Source of the DNA: Nectonema munidae
Taxonomy: Eukaryota > Nematomorpha > Nectonematoida > Nectonematidae
Length of the DNA: 64,000 bases
Assembly: GCA_030549495.1 (NCBI GenBank)
Contig: JAUIRK010000501.1
Location: 372,001-436,000, forward strand
Direction: 5' to 3'
The notes beneath the pieces are model-generated. The model made no database searches. It saw only the letters and a list, made by a program, of their open reading frames with translations, and was not told where the DNA came from. Below, in pieces: positions 10,831 to 24,030 of the stretch (the stretch's first letter is position 1; every line of letters begins with the position of its first letter). The position numbers were made by a program, and so were the translations under genes.

Positions 10831-13590
10831 CAGGAGTTCAATATTATTGTAAAATTTAACTATCTTGATATAGATTTTGGATGAATGAAGTCAGTTGGCG
10901 ATTCTCCTACAAAAGTATTCATAGAGGAAATAGTTTTCGGTATTTCGATATACTTTTTCAAATCATAATATTTATATTTTCTAATTTTATAGGATTGAGT
11001 GGATACGAGCTCAAGGCGAAACCACTCTAAAAATGCGTGTCAAGTGTAGTATCTTTTGGGCGGTATGCAAAACTACACCAAAAAAGATTCAATAAAAGAA
11101 AGAAGATTCATCGTTTGAACACAAATGTTCATGCCCACCACGTATTTTACGCGAAGAAATAAAAGTCTGTATTAAAGGGACTCTTCAACAAAATGGTTGT
11201 TACAACTATGACATCGATTACATGTTCTAAAATTTCATATTGCATAAATAAGGTATTTGCTATTACTTCTTACAACTGTCAGTTCATTCTAATTGTAAGG
11301 CAACAAAATTTTTTATCTTAAAAATTTTTTTCTTCATATTTTTTGACTCTATTTATCCTATATGCCAAAGGATTCTTGGGTACATTTTTCATATTCCTTT
11401 ACTATTCTTATGATATATAATTAAATGAGTTTTAACAAAGTTCCTTAAAACTTAAAAGTTCCATTAAACTCATGTTTTTCTGCCAAAAATATAATCATAA
11501 CTGGAAGTGTGTTAACTAAAGGAGAGTTTAAATCTGAATTAATGAGTACTTCTAGTTGCACTATATAACTACAGCTAAAGTCTCGTAAACAAATAGCTTA
11601 AATTACATTAGTAGTATCTCTATTTAATCGTTAAATCTTTCTGCTCTTACATATAGTGCTTTCTTTTCAAGTGCCTCCAAATATCCTTTATATCATATGT
11701 GCTCTAAAACATTTCATTCCTAATTTCCTGTATAAAAGAAGGCAGCTAACTGTGTAGAATCTTTCCTTGAAGAGATAATATAATAAGCTAAAAATGAAAA
11801 CATATATAAGTTTCGAATGAAAATTTCTTGACAAATTCCTACCTACAACTTTAAATGATACTTCAAAATGAAGTAGTAAAAACATTTTGTGATAATACTT
11901 CATTTATTTTATTCTTTGTAACATACTCTGTCAAATGTTGGCTCTGTCCTGATTTTTGACCAACCATTGTAAAACTGAAAAAAATTTACTTTTTCAATAT
12001 AACAAATATTTGTAAAGATGTTTCAGAAAATGTTTATAGTCATTCCTTTTTGAACAGGTACCAAAGTGTATTATAATCAGGGCGATCAAAAGTCAATAAA
12101 GTCCATTTTCGTAAGACTCAGGAAAAAGACCCCAAAACAAATTGTTTTTCAATTTTAAATAATATATAGATACTTTTAGATAATTTTTTAGGTCAATAAA
12201 AGTCCATTCTTTGTGTTAGGTCAATAAAAATCAATTTTTAAAAATCGAAAAAGTAATTTTATCAGTTAAATCAAAAATGAAAAATTTTCAAAAATGAACA
12301 TTTTGCCACTTCTCAAAATGTTTAGCCGAATTATTCAAAACTTGAAATAAAATAAAAGATTAAAAAATATTATCCTAAATTAAACTGATAATTGTTTTTT
12401 CAATGATTCAAATATATAGCTTAAATCACAAAATATATATTCATATATAGATATCACTGTTTTACTTAAAAAATTAATACTAAAAAAATATATTAACTTC
12501 GTCCAACTATAAGCGTGTAACTCAAAAAAGTTTTACCGTTTATAAAACTTGAAATTGAAAAGCAAATAAAAACAAACCTCCCGGAAATATGATGGCTGAA
12601 AATGGTAGTATTTTGATCAATAATGCCAAAAAAGTTTGAATAGAGTTTATCTAAGTAAAGGATTTGTTATCTATTAAAAGAGATAATGCTGAAAAAATTA
12701 TTGCATTGATCGAAAAATAACAAAAAGGAGTTTTTCAATAACAGAAGCAAGCATATTTGTAAATTTTATTGATTTTAACAATGATGAATGCGGGTTGAAT
12801 TTATACATAAAGCGTAGAACCAAATTAGCGATATTATGGGAATGAACAACTCGAATTCATCAAATATAAATAAAAAATGTTTGGCTTCTAGTTCGAAAGT
12901 TTAAAGATTTTTTTCAAAGTTAAGAAAATTACTGGCAAAGGATAGGAATTTGAGTCCAGACAAAATTTTTAATTTCATGATTTATTTTTATAATTGTGAA
13001 TAAATGTGTGTGCTGCTTCCAATTCATAGTTATAAAAGTCAATAAAAATCTTTTAAGTGAATTTTAATTGATTTAAAACTCAATAAATATTTAGTTAAAA
13101 GTCAATTTTTTGTTTGCCTTATTTATAATATTCGTTTTAGATGCTTCTGAGTTTTTCAAATTTTAGTTTTTGAAATTTAGTTTGTCTCATCACTTTATTT
13201 TGAAAGTGTGTGTTTTTTTAAAAAAACACGTATCAATACGATATTTTTTCTTTTTATTAGAATCATTTTAAGCTGACTTAAACCCCAGATAAAAATCAAT
13301 ATCAATGATCTTTTCTTTTAATTTCACTTTGAAGCAAAACCTTTCAATGGTGGCTTCTTTCACATTCTTATGTTTGATTTTTATTAAGCTTTTTCATTTG
13401 TTGAGTGCATAACAAAAATGTTTAGCTTTTTTACAAGGTTTATAGTTTGCGTGTTTTGGACCTCATTTCGGTGATCGTTTATTGAAAAAGTTTTACTTTA
13501 GGGAAAGTTCCAACTTTTAAAATTTTAAAAGTAGAGTTGTTCGAAATTTTTATTAGAAATTATATGGGGTTATTGTTCTACTTAAAAAAT
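10831..13590. other. AT-rich intergenic DNA
   Basis: About 2.7 kb without a supported gene. Around 12090-12240 and 13030-13110 short phrases such as AAAAGTCAATAAA recur several times. They may mark the ends of an unrecognised AT-rich repeat, but I could not define inverted or direct termini. The segment 10990-11170 just after the MULE gene is slightly less AT-rich and may still belong to that element. Confidence 0.4.
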
Positions 13591-13599
13591 TCACGAGAA

Positions 13600-13960
13600 T
13601 CGAATCTCTCACTAAAAATCGCAAAGAGTTTTCATTGATTCTGATGAACCCTTTGCTTGGCGATCACGCAATGCATTTCGCAAAAAAATGGTTGAACTGC
13701 AATGAGAGTGAAGATTGACGTCATATGTAGTTGTAGGGAGAGGGAAAAGTGAGAGAGAAAAGTTAAGACAGTTGGGGAGGATGAGGCGGCCTACGCGGAA
13801 AGCGTGGATGTGGTAGGGTGAAGACAGTTCAACGAGTAAAATGACATGATTTACTATCGTCGAGAATGGGCCGGTCACCAAAAGGACTGCCCTTTTGAAT
13901 AATCGACAGTTGGGAATCATACCTATATATAGGGTAATCTTATCCATCTAGTAATCCAGG
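13600..13960 (-). promoter_or_regulatory. GC-elevated island with TATA and CRE motifs
   Basis: About 360 bp with clearly higher GC than its flanks. On the minus strand it reads TACCCTATATATAGGTATG (13920-13940), a good TATA-box context. About 220 bp downstream is a perfect CRE palindrome TGACGTCA (about 13712-13719). A long pyrimidine-rich tract lies between. A 111-codon minus-strand frame (13947-13612) crosses it but has no motif I recognise. It could be a promoter with a first exon, an RNA gene or an unrecognised repeat. No downstream exon was found to support a gene. Confidence 0.25.
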
Positions 13961-14309
13961 ATTGATTCCAAACATGAGAAATCTTGTCTGTTTATAGTTA
14001 TCGCAGATTGTCCTCTAATCCTGTCCAATTCCGCCATATGAAGAATGGAAAAAATATTCAATATTTTGAAAATCAATTAACGTAAGTTTTGCTGATAATT
14101 AATTAAACCAATTTTATGAAAAATATAAATTGATAAACATTTACTTTGAATTGTAAAAGTTGAATCTCTTCGTGAAAATCAAGAGTATGAGTATTTTGCT
14201 TTTGTTTTTTTCTCCTATTTTGTCTTGTATATTTTTTTGATGTTTTGCGTATATTACAAGCATAGAAATTTGAATATTTTATAATTTCTGTAGTAAATAA
14301 ATTACAATT

Positions 14310-15278
14310 ATGGATTCTAATCTCTGGATTAATGATTTGATTGCTCTCAGTGAGTCAATAGATTCTTTTAGTAAAAAAGAAATAAAAAGCAAGATTAATG
14401 CATTCATTGATAATTTTAAAAGTATTATTAATCTAAATGATAGATTTGAAACTTTAGAAACACTAATTAAATCTAGTATAAAGCCTAAGTGTTCTGATGT
14501 TCTTGCATCAAAAATTCCTAAAAATTCTTCCAGCGAAGTTAAGTCTCAAGATAATAATACCATGGTTGTTAATTTATCGATTAAATTTAGTGAAAAACTT
14601 AAAAGTTCTTCCTTTAATAAAGTTCATTTTTTACAAGAAAACCTATCTAGCTCTAAAATAATTAAAAGTAGCTTAAATAAAGAAAGACTATATGTTAATT
14701 TTAAGGATGAAAAGGAACTCAAATTTGCCTCACAAAGACTCATTTCAAAGCAAATAGAGAATGAGATATAGAATAAAGAAAAAAGGGTATCTAGGTTAAT
14801 TCTTAAGAATATTCCTAATTTTCTTGAAAAGGAAAATTTTCAATTACATCTTTCCGAAAAAAATGATATTCCATTTGAAGCATTTGATAAAATAGTTAAA
14901 TTTTATTCTAAGAAATCTAAAAGTTTCAATCTAATTTTATCAATCAATGGAAATTACTTCAAAGCAATTTGCGAAAAGAAAATTAATTTCTTTGGGCCCC
15001 TTTCTTTTGATATTTGTGTATTTAACCATAAAGTCAAATGCTGTGTAAATTGTATAGCCTATGGACATTGGGCTTTTGATTGCAAAAAACCAATAAAGTG
15101 TAGGCTTTGCTTGTCTAATGAACACACTTTTGATAAGTGTACTGCTTATAAAGATCAAGATTGTCTTAAATGTAAAAACTCCCAATGCAAAAATCAATTT
15201 TTCAATAAAAATTGTGTATCATTTCAAGAAATTGCAGATAAAATAAAAAATCGAGAACTTCTTTTCCTTTTTGAATGA
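14310..15278 (+). pseudogene. LINE ORF1: RNA-binding protein with CCHC zinc knuckles
   Basis: Single frame of 323 codons from the ATG at 14310 to a TGA at 15276-15278, with one in-frame TAG at 14769-14771. The first ~150 residues are Ser/Lys-rich. After the stop, RLILKNIPNFLEKENFQ begins a β-strand-rich, RRM-like block of the kind found before the zinc knuckles in Jockey-type ORF1 proteins. Two knuckles follow: CVNCIAYGHWAFDC (C-x2-C-x4-H-x4-C) and CRLCLSNEHTFDKC (same spacing). A partial third, CLKCKNSQCK, comes next. The family role is binding element RNA in the retrotransposition particle. Apart from the single stop the frame is intact. Confidence 0.85.
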
Positions 15279-15419
15279 CTCTTAGTAAATCTTTTCAATT
15301 GATAAATCAAATTTCTGAGCCACCGTATAATGTTACATTTCCTTATGATTTTGGTAAACTTGTTAAAAAAAAATTTCATATAATTGTGAAAGTATGAATG
15401 TTGTGATTTAACTGAATCC

Positions 15420-18311
15420 TTATCAGATTTAAACATCTTGTCTTTGAACATTTAATCCTTTTACTCAAAGTACGATAATTTGTGCTGCTTTTTAGAAATT
15501 GCGCAAAACAAAAATAAATTTTTTCATGCAATTGGATTACAAGAAACATGGTTAAAAAATGTGCAAAATTTTAAAGCCTTAGACCTTGTAGGCTACTCCT
15601 TTGTTTCAAAACCTTCTCCGTTTTCAAAAAACAGGGGTTTGGGTTTTTTTTATTCATAATAGCGTTAAATATGAAATCCTAGAATTTGACATAGCATGCA
15701 ATAATTGGGAAGTTTTCTCTATAAAAATTATAGACGAATTTGGTTGTTTCACTCACATTCACAATATTTATAGAGCCACCTTATATACCAAAAACTTTTT
15801 GTTAGCTTTTAATGAGGAGTTTAGTCTGTTTTTAAATGAAGTTAACAAATGCAAAGCAAATATTTTTTTAGGTGACTTCAACTTAGATTTTTTCAAAATC
15901 TCTTCAGCTCTTAACACTAGATTGTTTATTGAATCTATCATTTCTTATGGCTATTATCCAAATATTAATCAAGCCACTAGACCTGTTTCGAATACATTGC
16001 TGGATAATATTTTTATATGCTCTTCAATGTTGTGCTATAGTTGTGGAATAATATCCTCCCTCCTCTTTATCTGATCATGTTCCAATATTTGTTGCTTTAA
16101 AAAATCAATTCCATCAACAGAAAGTTGCATATTCTATTCGGGAGTTTGTGGATTTTTTTTATCAATTAACTGAATCTTTAAAAAATACAGATTGGAAAGT
16201 TTTAGATGATTATAGTTTTCAAGTTAACGCCTTTTCAGATATATTTATAAACATTTTATCAAAATGCAAACGTGAATCTACATCACAACAATCAAAAAAC
16301 AACAAATACAAACACAAGCTCAATGCTTGGATGACGGATGAGATTCTAAAGTTAGTAAAATATAAAGATATTCTTTATAGAAAAATGTTAAGATCAAGAG
16401 GTGGACCAAATTTTACATTTTTTAAACTTAGTGTAAATAATATGAACAAAAAATTAAACATTCTGTATGGTTAGCTAAACAACATTTCTACAATAAGTTT
16501 TTTGATGCACACAAGAATGATAATAAAAAAATATGGAAAGAGCTGAACAAATTTAAAAACAATAATAATGATTCCAAAATCAATATTAAAATTAATAAGG
16601 AATATATTGACAAATCGAAACTACCGTTTTTATTTGACGACTTCTTTAGAAGTAAGCTTGAGAATCCACAAAATTGTCAAAATACATATGAAGTGAATCC
16701 AAATAAATTATCACATTTAAACAATCCTAGTTTAAGCAATGTTTCAAATAATGACATTCTTTTGCCTATAAAATCTCTTAAAAACAGTACTTGTCCTGAC
16801 TTTTATAACTTCACTGCACCAATGATTAAGCGCATTGGACCATACATTTGTAACCCTCTTAGAATTCTTTTTAACAGGTGAATTGGAAATGGTACTTTTC
16901 CCGATTCTTTAAAAATCTCAAAAATAATCCCTGTCTATAAAAAAGGTAAAAGAGACGATATTTCAAACTATAGGCCTATTTCAGTAGTCCTCATTTTATC
17001 GAAAATTTTTGAAAGAATAATTTACAATAGCTTTTAATATTTTTTTGAAAGTAGCAATATTTTTTCTGATTCACAATTTTGTTTTCGCACACAAAGATTG
17101 CACACAATTTTTATTAAAGATGTGATTAGTTCTTGGTCAAAAGGCGAACAATGTATAGCAATTTTTTTTGATTTAAAAAATGCCTTTAATTCATTGTCAA
17201 TTAGCTTGTTAGGTAGCAAACTTTCAACATATTTTGATTTTAAAACAGTCAATTTAGTAAATTCGTTTTTATCATATAGGAAATCATATGTTCATCTCAA
17301 TAATGTTGACTCTTCTAACAAGTTTGATTCAAATATTGGAGTACCTCAGGGGTCGGTTCTTAATTCTTTTTTGTTTATAGTTTATATCAATGAGATTTTA
17401 GATCATGTTACAAGTGAAACTGTTTCATGTTTTACATATGCTGATGACATCACTTTATTGTTCAAAGGTAAAAGTCTTGATTTTCTTAAAATTAATGAAA
17501 TATTGGATATGTTTAATACTAAATTAGCTTCGCATAACCTTTCGATAAACATTTTGAAAACTAAAGCAATGTATTTTACTAACTCAAAAAAAGCATTCAA
17601 AAGTTGCCTTTAATAATAAACGTAATAAACATAGAGTTTGTAGAATCTTTCAATTTTTTAGGCGTTGTCATAGACAATAAACTTGAGTGGAAAGCTCATA
17701 TCGATAATCTCTCTATCCGAATGAATGCATTTCTCTCATTATTTGGAGGAACTAAGTTTTTGCCATTTAGAGCTAAATCTACGTTGTATAAATCGCTAGT
17801 AGAACCACAGTTAAGGTATTCAATAGTAAATTGGGGACATTGTAACCTCAAATACATAACAATAATACAAAAAAGAATAATTCGCTGTATTTTTGGGTTA
17901 CGCTATAACACACATGCTAATGATAAGTTCAAAGAGTTAGAGTGTTTGAAGACAGAAGATCTATATAAATTCGAAGTCATTAAACTAGCCTTAAAATTTT
18001 TCTCTGGAGAAGTTCTATTATCTTTCAATAATTTTTTCATATTTTCAAGTAGCTTCAACCATTACGAGACTAGACATCCTTTAAAGCTTCATGTTTTCAG
18101 ATCTAAAAATAAAAAATATAAACAAACAATAATTCATAAAGTTCCAAAACACTGGAATAGTTTTATCGAAATAATTGAAGATAATCGTAATTTATCAAGT
18201 AAAAAGATACTCTCAAAAATAAAAATGAGTATGCTGTTAAATTATTGTTCTTGTAATGTTGAAAACTGCTATGCTTGTAATATATGTCCTTCACCTTATG
18301 AATACAACTGA
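15420..18311 (+). pseudogene. LINE ORF2: endonuclease and reverse transcriptase (broken)
   Basis: ORF2 of the LINE in several frames. The endonuclease starts near 15430 with LNILSLN, then IGLQETWL (the Glu of APE endonucleases), LGDFNLD near 15870 (DxN catalytic pair) and SDHVPIFVAL near 16065 (the SDH motif). A connecting region spans 16148-16700. The reverse transcriptase begins about 16900 with [14 protein letters not shown] and NYRPISVVL. It continues with FFDLKNAFNSL, GVPQGSVLN and YADDITLL (catalytic Asp pair, about 17440-17460). A frame change near 17605 leads to FNFLGVVIDNKLEW (thumb entry), IQKRIIRCIFGLRYNTHAND and the C-terminus CSCNVENCYACNIC, a probable zinc-binding end. Known stops or shifts include the TAA in the N-terminal LNI motif (about 15450), the frame change near 15635, the stop at 16073 and the shift at about 17605. 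Confidence 0.88.
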
Positions 18312-18671
18312 TTTTTATTTTCTGTATTTTTTTTTAGTCCATTTATGTATTCTGTTTTGTTTCCAAACTATGTATTATAAATAAAATATATTTATTTACA
18401 TATAAATTTATAATAGCCAATGCTTTTTTTCTAAATTTTAAATCTTTTACTATCATGCATACTTTTTTTAATATAATTACCCACAATTACCTCTTTTATA
18501 TGTACTCTTTCAATATATTTTTTAATCTCTTATAATTTGAGTGACACTAATTAGCGGCTTTAATTAGTCTCGAGTGTGCTCAACTACTAAATTTTTAATA
18601 ACTACTGTAATTTTTTATTCTAAATTGTACATTTTTTTTCAATAAATTCTTTCTTTCTTTCTTCTTTCTTT

Positions 18672-20520
18672 AACTTTAAAATTTTTCAATATCTAAAATA
18701 TAAAATCAATTCCTGATTTGATGGCGTTTCTTTACACAAAAATTTAACACCTCTTGAGTTTATATTCGAAAATTCTTTAATATTTCAGACACTTGTTACA
18801 GTAACTTTCCTCATGATTTGTAATTTCCAAATGTTCGCATGTATGTTTAGGAAAGTTGAAAGAATATTGAAATTACTTAATCCAATTATAACATCAAAAA
18901 CATATTTGATGGACGTTTATTTTCACGTATGAATCTGCTTTCTACTTGATTGACATTGCTTAAAACATTTTTATTGTTTAATACTCTATGTCACACACTT
19001 ATTTCCTTTTCATTCTGATACTTTCATAGTTTCCTTGAATAAACGCAAATTTGTCATAACTATGCATATTTAGCTACTGAACAAAGACACTAGTAATAAA
19101 TGTCACTAGTAAAAAATACCATACTAAAATAGGGAATTTAAAAATTTAGTGAGTTTGTATAATGCAAGTGCCTTTTTCTCCTTCCGACACAAGATTTTTG
19201 GCAGGATGTGTGCACAAATCTACTTTTTGTCGTATATCAGCCCTCAATTAAAAGTTTTAGCATATTTGCTTTAAAATTTAATCACAATATTTTACAAAAA
19301 ATCAAAAAAATTATTGAGCCAAAAGTTACCAAACTTACCAAAAGTTTTGAGGTGCCACAAGATTATACAAAGACTATCTTGAATCGTTTATTCGAATTTA
19401 CTTTAATTAGGTGAATATAAAACCGAGAGAGAGCTTCCTGTTTCGTCGCACCTTTTTACAATTCCGTTGCACCCTTTTGCAATTCGAAAAACATTTTAGA
19501 ATATAACCCATATTTTTGCATATGAACAAATTGGAATCATTGAAAGGCAAATTGTTTTTAAAGGACAAAATTTAAAGCAGATTTAATGACAAAAAATTCA
19601 TGTCCCATTAATCCTTTTTGTATGTTCTTTTTTGCGTGAAGTAATAATTCTGACCGTCGTGAGTACTTTTCGTCTTTATTGATAGCTAAATCATTTTTAT
19701 TACATTTCTTTTGCTTAAAAGATTTTTGACGTTTTTTAAATTTTGGCAAAACGCGTGTATCCAATTGCATTGAGCATGTAAGAATAAGGCGATAAATAGC
19801 TTCACTTTAAAATGCAAATCGAAATCTTCAAGATTCAATTTTTGAGGAATTTTAAAGTTGGCCATTCAAAATCAAGATACATCAGTGATATAATGATCAT
19901 TTACGCTTTCTACAATTTCAAGCAAAATTAATTTAATCTATGCGAATTGCATTTTCCATCACTGAGCATTTTATGGGATAACATTTTTTCACATTTCTTT
20001 GCAACAACAGGTAATATTTTCTCCTAATAAAAATAATAAACAAAATTTAACTTATTTAAAAATGTATACTCTTTTCGGTTCTCATTTTTTTCTTCAATCC
20101 TAAATTTTCTATTTAAAATTATAATTGCATTTTTTGAATATGTATATAGATAAAATGAGGCTATGACATCATGAAAAAAGGAATGAAATAAATTTATACG
20201 AACAGTAAAACTTTTATTCATGAAAAAAGAAGCAAAAACTCCTTTTTGATAAATTTTCGACCACATATGATCAGCAACCGTTGGCAAGGAATGAAAGGCA
20301 GTGCGAAGAGGTTTATATCACAGCATGATTAGGAATGAATGAAGGAAGGAGTGGAGATGAGAGGTGTTATTACGAGAACAACTGGGCCTACCATATGGGA
20401 ATATTTTTGATCAAGTGAGAAGGAAATAGACGGAAACATCTGGGAATTAGAATTGAAGATAAGATATACACATATAGAAAACAATTCATAGAATTAATAA
20501 ATATCTGTATACAAATAAAT
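18672..20520. other. AT-rich intergenic DNA
   Basis: No supported gene. Two ORF-like stretches (19208-19414 plus, 19558-19770 minus) have Lys-rich translations without recognisable domains and no splice context. A slightly GC-richer patch lies at 20280-20410, unexplained. Confidence 0.4.
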
Positions 20521-20957
20521 AAGGGTAAAATCTCTATATACCGGCCTTTGACAAAATCGGATTTTTGTCTAAATCGAACAATTTTATAATTCCCAAAAAA
20601 TTTATATTAAAACGGTGATAATTTATACCGGCTTTTTTTCTCTAAACCGGTCATATAATCTACATAAAGTCTTTAAATTTTTTTGTAAAATAAAGTTTAT
20701 TTTAGAGAGGTTTTAGTATTATTGTAATAAGTGACAAATATATAATTATTCCATCAATTTTTTATATTGAAAAATAAATACAAAATATTAAAATACATCA
20801 AAAAATAATATAAAAATTATTCAAAATTTTATGAACATTTTTTACATTTATTTTTATATTTTTTATACACTCCAAAATTTTTATAAATTTTTTTTTAGAT
20901 TTTTTACACAAAACATTTTTTTAGTTAATTTACACAAATTGATTATTTTTATTTCAA

Positions 20958-21540
20958 GATGAATAAACCTAAAAAAACGTACTGGTCGTGAGCTTGATCT
21001 TGAGTCTAAGATTACGCGAATAAATGATTTTCAAATGACACTTAAGCCAACACAAAAAAATGTTGAGTGAAAAGTACGGAGTTGGTACAAGCAGTTTCTG
21101 ACATTTTAAAAAAAGCTGATGTTTAACTACAACAGTATCAAAACAATTCTTCTAAGAGCAAAAAACGCTTTGATAGCCTTTGTAAATTTGATAAGTTGAA
21201 CAAATTAACGTAGTAATGGTTTCAACGAGCAAGAGCAAAAACTTTCCAATTTCTGGCCTAATTATTATTGAATCGAAAGCAACTGAATTTGCTGTTGTTT
21301 TAGACAATTTTGATTTCAAAGCTCCTTCTGGATGGTTGACTTCTTGGAAATCTCGGTACTCTATCAAGTCGTATGCAATTTGTGTTGAAAAAGCCAGCGT
21401 TGATAGTGCAGTAGTTAATGATTGGTTTTCTCGTTTAGATGGCATGATTAATGCTTATGTTTTGAGTAACATATTTAATTGCGATCGGACTGCACTTTAT
21501 TTTCGCGCTCTACCTGAAAAAACTTTGGCTGCTAAATATC
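20958..21540 (+). pseudogene. Tigger transposase N-terminal half (decayed)
   Basis: Fragments in order: MNKPKK and RTGRELDLESKI (CENP-B-type HTH), KYGVGTSS, QQYQNNSSKSKKRFDSLC, then in the frame starting at 21216 KNFPISGLII, FKAPSGWLTSWKSRYSIKS (second HTH), ASVDSAVVNDW and IFNCDRTALYFRALPEKTLA. The last piece is the D1 block (usual form ADETGLFYRALP) with the Asp present (CDRT) but the Glu-Thr-Gly altered. At least three frame changes and several stops separate these pieces. Coding similarity ends abruptly at about 21541, where the LINE begins. Confidence 0.75.
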
Positions 21541-23205
21541 ATTCAAAAAATGGAGTAAAAATTCCCAAAGATATGAGGAATAAATTTATTTCTTTAAGAA
21601 ATAAAATCAAGCATATGTCTAAAAAATTAAAAGAGGAATACTACTTCAATTATTTTAATACATCAAAAAACGTAAAACAGAGTTGGAATAAACTACATTC
21701 CCTTTTGAAACCATGTTCCAATTCTAAAATATCATTAAAATTTGATCAGAAAATAATCGATAACAAAGAGGTGATAGCTGAAATCTTCAATGAGAAATTT
21801 ACTGGAGTATCTCATATCCAAAAGAGAACCAATGATGAACATTTTTTTGTACACAATAATAAGTCAAAATGTTCTTTTGAAAAAGTTTCCATTGAAGAAA
21901 TTTTATTAGCTGTGAGTTCTTGCAAGAATACCCAAACTAAGGATATTTATGGTATTTCCATACATCATATCGAACTAATAAATTAATGTATTAGCTCGAT
22001 ACCTCCTCATAGCTTCCAATGCTTGTATCGAATTCAACACATATCCTAAGGTTTTCAAACTAAATAACGTTTGCCCAATTTTCAAAAAAGGAGATAGACA
22101 TGGTATGGATAGTTATCGTCCTATATCTATCATTCCATCATGCTCAAAGATATTGGAAAAAATTCTTTTCAATCAAATTTATACTTTTTTTCATTCTAAT
22201 AATTTATTTGATGAAAGACACTTCGGGTTCCGTAGGCTACATGATACACAGTCACTCCTTGCGTTCTTCATCAATGATATAATTGACGACAACCTTTCTT
22301 CAGGTCGAGCAGTTCATACTGCTTTTATTGATCTCCCTAAAGCCTTTGATTTGATTTCCCAAGATAATTTACTAGAAAAAATTAAGTTATATGGATTCGA
22401 AGGTAAAGCTGTTTCCTTTATTAAGTCATATCTCAACTTGAGAGAACAGCAAGTTTCAATTGAAGATGTTTTGTCCGAAAAAAGGCTTGTTAATAGTGGA
22501 GTGCCCCAAGGTTACATACTTGGGCCTCTCTTGTCCTTAATTTTCATTAATGACCTTAACTACAACAATTTCAAAATAAAATACTTTACTTTTGCAGATG
22601 ACATCACAATTAATATAGCTTTTTCTCCTTCTGATAAATCAGTTCTGAGAGCTTTTTTAATAATGAAATTCAGAGTCTTTTTGATGGGTGTGATAAGAAT
22701 GTGATGGTTATTAACATCAAAATGTCAAAAATAATGTTGTTTTGCGACCCAACTAATTTGAAAATTAACTTTGATAGGCTTGTTTTCAAAGATGTTGAAA
22801 GTTACCAACTATACTAAGTATTGTAATAGATAATAAGCTGTAATGGAATAAACATCTTAATTTTCTTTATAATAAAATTTCTAGAGTTGCTGGAATTTTC
22901 AAAAGATTAAAGAACTCTTTACCTTTACGTGCCAAAAAACTCATTTATAATTCTTTCTTATCTCCCTATATTAATTAATGTATCATTATCTGGGGACACT
23001 CAAATTTATCACTACTTCTTAAAACTCAGAAAAAAGTCTTAAGGAATATGTTCGGAGTTCATTATACTTATATCACACAAGTAATTTGTTTTTCGAAAGT
23101 AAAATACTTAAAGTTTATGACCTCTATAATTACAACTTATCTATTTTTCTATTTAAACTTTTGAACAAGAAAGAAGCCACGTTGTTTCAAAAATATCAAT
23201 ATTAA
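21541..23205 (+). mobile_element. LINE fragment (linker plus reverse transcriptase) inside the Tigger
   Basis: Plus-strand fragment of a Jockey/CR1-like LINE. A frame continuous with the Tigger piece enters LINE coding at about 21541 with HSKNGVKIPKDMRNKFISLRN, then KQSWNKLHSLLK and TKDIYGISIHHIEL, and stops at 21986. The reverse transcriptase follows at 22105-22704: MDSYRPISIIPSCSKILEK, HFGFRRLHDTQ, FIDLPKAFDLIS (first catalytic Asp), SGVPQGYILGPL and FADDITINIAF (catalytic pair). A decayed thumb region continues to about 23200 (ILKVYDLYNYNLSIFLFKLLNKKEA). Endonuclease and ORF1 are missing, and no 3' tail was seen. At least four disruptions. Confidence 0.85.
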
Positions 23206-23229
23206 CGACTTGTGGGTGATTTATTTTTT

Positions 23230-24030
23230 CAACTCTAAAGCTTGGATGACATCAAAAATATTTTCAACTTGGACTCTGGAAGTTAATAAAAAATGATGCT
23301 TGAAAAACGAAAATTTTTACTTTTTTTGGATAATGTTACATCACATACACCTGATGTAGAACTTGCAACATTTGTTTAAATTTTTTTCCTTCAAACACCA
23401 CAAGTTTTGTTCAGCCACTCGATTTAGGCATAATAAGATCGTTTAAAACGTGTTATCGAAAAATGCTCACGACAAATTTATTGGCTAAAATGGATAAAAG
23501 TTTGAGCGTTGTTGAATTGACAAAAATTCAAATTCAAATGTGTTGATTTGGCTTGGCAAAATGTAAAAATTGCTACAATTACAAAATGTTTCAAACACAA
23601 TGGTTTTGTGATGCCTACGTTTTCTGACAATATAGATGATGATAATAATGAGGAAGAAGAAGTTTCTTTAGCAGATCTCGTTTCCCGTGCATCTCTGAAT
23701 CAGCTGATGAGTACTTTGATATCGAAAAAACTTTCTATCCTGAAGACCCTTCTGATTTTGAAACAGTTCCAGTCAAAGAGCATATGCAAGAAGTGATTTC
23801 TAAGAGCGAAAGCGATGGAGAAGAAAGAGCAGGACAGCTGATTAATAAATGGACTCGTACTGACTGATGTTCGTGATATGCTTCAACAACTAAGCTTTCT
23901 GGCATCAACAGAAGATGCATCAATCCTGTCTGAAATTCAAATACTTATCAACAAAAATAACTTGGCCATTGCTAAAAAGTGCATTGCTTTTAAACAGAGT
24001 TCTATCAAAAACTATTTCTTTACCAAAAAT
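23230..24030 (+). pseudogene. Tigger transposase C-terminal half (decayed)
   Basis: Resumes after the LINE with NSKAWMTSKIFSTW, then MMLEKRKFLLFLDNVTSHTPD (second catalytic Asp block), and AWQNVKIATITKCFKHNGFVMP in the 23548-23796 frame. An acidic stretch (DDDNNEEEE) follows. The C-terminal end reads AIAKKCIAFKQSSIKNYFF, matching the usual kqttitdfF tail of Tigger proteins. Compared with the intact Tigger at 3.2 kb, about 60 codons between KTLA and NSKAW are missing, so material was lost at or after the LINE insertion. The third catalytic Asp block (LDQGVI) is not recognisable. Several stops and shifts. Confidence 0.72.

Larger units (their letters stand above)
14290..18671 (+). mobile_element. 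Two-ORF non-LTR retrotransposon (LINE), near full length
   Basis: A 4.4-kb plus-strand LINE with zinc-knuckle ORF1, apurinic-type endonuclease, reverse transcriptase and a cysteine-rich C-terminus. It ends in a (TTCT)n-like tail (ctttctttctttcttctttcttt) at about 18649-18671. The organisation (gag-like CCHC ORF1, then EN-RT ORF2) fits the Jockey/CR1 side of the LINE tree; the precise clade is not decided. ORF1 has one internal stop and ORF2 several stops and frame changes, so the copy is inactive. Confidence 0.88.

Noticed and set aside
6505-11085. Shared phrase GCAAAACTACACCA at about 6507 and 11069
   Set aside because: Both copies are in the same orientation and the similarity does not extend, so they cannot be MULE terminal inverted repeats.
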